A stretch of DNA of 64,000 nt from Teichococcus aestuarii (GTDB taxonomy: Bacteria; Pseudomonadota; Alphaproteobacteria; Acetobacterales; Acetobacteraceae). Of the stretch, positions 63,311-64,000 are shown piece after piece. The notes beneath the pieces were generated by a model. That model was not told the origin of the DNA. It saw only the letters and a program-made list of their open reading frames with translations, and did no database searches. Numbering within the stretch: the stretch's first letter is position 1; each line of letters begins with the position of its first letter. The stretch covers positions 62,001 through 126,000 of the forward strand of contig NZ_PDOA01000007.1 in NCBI RefSeq assembly GCF_003116135.1. Reading direction: 5' to 3'. The position numbers and the translations under genes were made by a program.

Positions 63311-64000
63311 TGGACGGCCTGGCCCAGCCCGCGCCGCTGGCCGATCTGGTCCGCGCCTTCGCCGCTGGCGCCGCCGCGCATGACCGCGCCGGCAGCTTCC
63401 CGCACGAGAATTTCGCGCTGCTGCGCGAGGCCGGGCTGCCCGGCCTGACCGTGCCGCGCCGCTGGGGCGGCGAGGAGGCGGGCCTCGCGCGCTGCACCGC
63501 CGTCATCGGCACCCTCGCCGAGGGATGCCCGGCCACCGCGCTGGTGCTGGCCATGCAGCTCATCCAGCTCCGCACCCTGCTGGCCGACCCCGCCTGGCCC
63601 GAGGCGCTGCGCGCCCGGCTGGCGCGCGAGGCGGTGGAGGAGGGTGCGCTGTTCAACGCGCTGCGGGTGGAGCCTGAGCTCGGCACCCCCGCCCGCGGCG
63701 GCCTGCCCGCCACCATCCTGCGCCGCTCGCCGGAAGGCTGGCGCCTCTCGGGCCGCAAGATCTACTCGACCGGCGCGCCGGCGCTGCGCTGGATGCTGGT
63801 CTGGGCCCGCACGGACGAGGCCAGCCCGCGCACCGGCCTGGCGCTGGTCGAGGCCGGCACCCCCGGCCTGCGGATCGAGGAAAGCTGGGACCAGGCGGGG
63901 CTGCGCGCCTCGGGCAGCCACGACGTGGTGTTCGAGGAGGTGGCCCTGCCGCTGGCCCAGGCGCCGGACCTGCGCCCGCCGGCCGACTGGGCACGCCCGG
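63310..64000 (+). CDS. acyl-CoA dehydrogenase family protein (SfnB/DszC-like), 3' partial
   Basis: The frame is open to the window end; 230 residues are visible. The N-terminal helical domain reads 'LLREAGLPGLTVPRRWGGEE', as in acyl-CoA dehydrogenases and flavin-dependent monooxygenases of that fold. 'WRLSGRKIYSTGAPALRWML' and 'GLRASGSHDVVFEEVALP' are typical of SfnB, DszC and related organosulfur enzymes. Translational coupling (TGATG) to an SsuB-like ATPase supports a role in sulfonate, sulfone or dialkyl sulfide assimilation. A substrate-binding protein is not in the window and may follow downstream. Confidence 0.83.
   Translation, partial: MDGLAQPAPLADLVRAFAAGAAAHDRAGSFPHENFALLREAGLPGLTVPRRWGGEEAGLARCTAVIGTLAEGCPATALVLAMQLIQLRTLLADPAWPEALRARLAREAVEEGALFNALRVEPELGTPARGGLPATILRRSPEGWRLSGRKIYSTGAPALRWMLVWARTDEASPRTGLALVEAGTPGLRIEESWDQAGLRASGSHDVVFEEVALPLAQAPDLRPPADWARP

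Overview
The window is about 70% GC, densely coded, and shows the strong third-position GC bias of an alphaproteobacterium. The gene content fits an Acetobacteraceae member such as Roseomonas: many solute-binding proteins and ABC operons, HWE-type histidine kinase, MucR-like sequence, GGAAC-N18-GTT stress promoters, DctABD and a KaiC-like ATPase. That assignment is an inference from gene content, not a sequence search. It looks like chromosome. I see no rRNA, tRNA, CRISPR array, prophage or transposase.

Layout. 1-1.45 kb: end of a quinone/ring-cleavage pair (MhqO-like VOC protein and carboxylesterase). 1.5-2.5 kb: P1 peptidase. 2.6-9.1 kb: a six-gene plus-strand operon with a polyamine/iron-type ABC importer, a metal-dependent amidohydrolase and a COG0523 GTPase. 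9.1-15.8 kb: a seven-gene minus-strand operon (DeoR regulator, HAD phosphatase, PhnD-PhnC-PhnE-PhnE-type importer, GlpD) with two abutting dyads between regulator and structural genes. 15.9-17.9 kb: DapA-like aldolase and 2-hydroxyacid dehydrogenase. 17.9-20 kb: HWE sensor kinase. 20.2-21.9 kb: pdxA-pdxJ. 22-28.7 kb: zinc peptidase, siroheme synthase, glycerol kinase, histidine phosphatase, DUF427, CodA-like deaminase, MAPEG protein. 28.9-35.8 kb: flavin reductase, SDR-deacetylase pair, beta-propeller, second deacetylase, a 17-bp tandem repeat, fatty-acid-hydroxylase-like protein, DUF938, a secreted protein. 36-39.2 kb: cyclase-family protein, WcbI-like and GSCFA proteins. 39.2-45 kb: PHB-depolymerase-type esterase, an unusual protein ending in a MucR N-terminal module, lipid kinase, inositol-phosphatase family, epimerase-like protein, gamma carbonic anhydrase. 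45-49.9 kb: dctD-dctB divergent from dctA, with a near-perfect sigma-54 promoter and two enhancer dyads. 50-55.8 kb: thiM, then a stress-flavoured block (KaiC-like ATPase and receiver, DUF892, small charged protein, GlsB/YeaQ, DUF2892-like), two of whose genes have GGAAC-N18-GTT promoters. 55.8-60.4 kb: peptide-binding protein, glucokinase and PfkB kinase, tandem Usp protein. 60.6-64 kb: decayed Bcr/CflA-type MFS gene, Lrp regulator, and the start of an organosulfur-type operon (SsuC/SsuB-like importer and an acyl-CoA-dehydrogenase-fold enzyme running off the end).

How the genes work together. The theme is scavenging: importers coupled directly to the enzymes that process their cargo. The most interesting unit is the DeoR-HAD-PhnDCEE-GlpD operon. 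Its gene order suggests that a glycerol-phosphate-type or glycerol-phosphonate-type compound is imported, dephosphorylated or otherwise processed, and oxidised by GlpD. The second most interesting object is the protein at 40413-41099. It carries only the N-terminal module of MucR, with no zinc finger, so it could act on MucR oligomers. Two 40-bp hairpin repeats with compensatory base changes, a 17-bp minisatellite that includes a stop codon, and an in-frame 15-bp repeat in glucokinase are the notable repeats.
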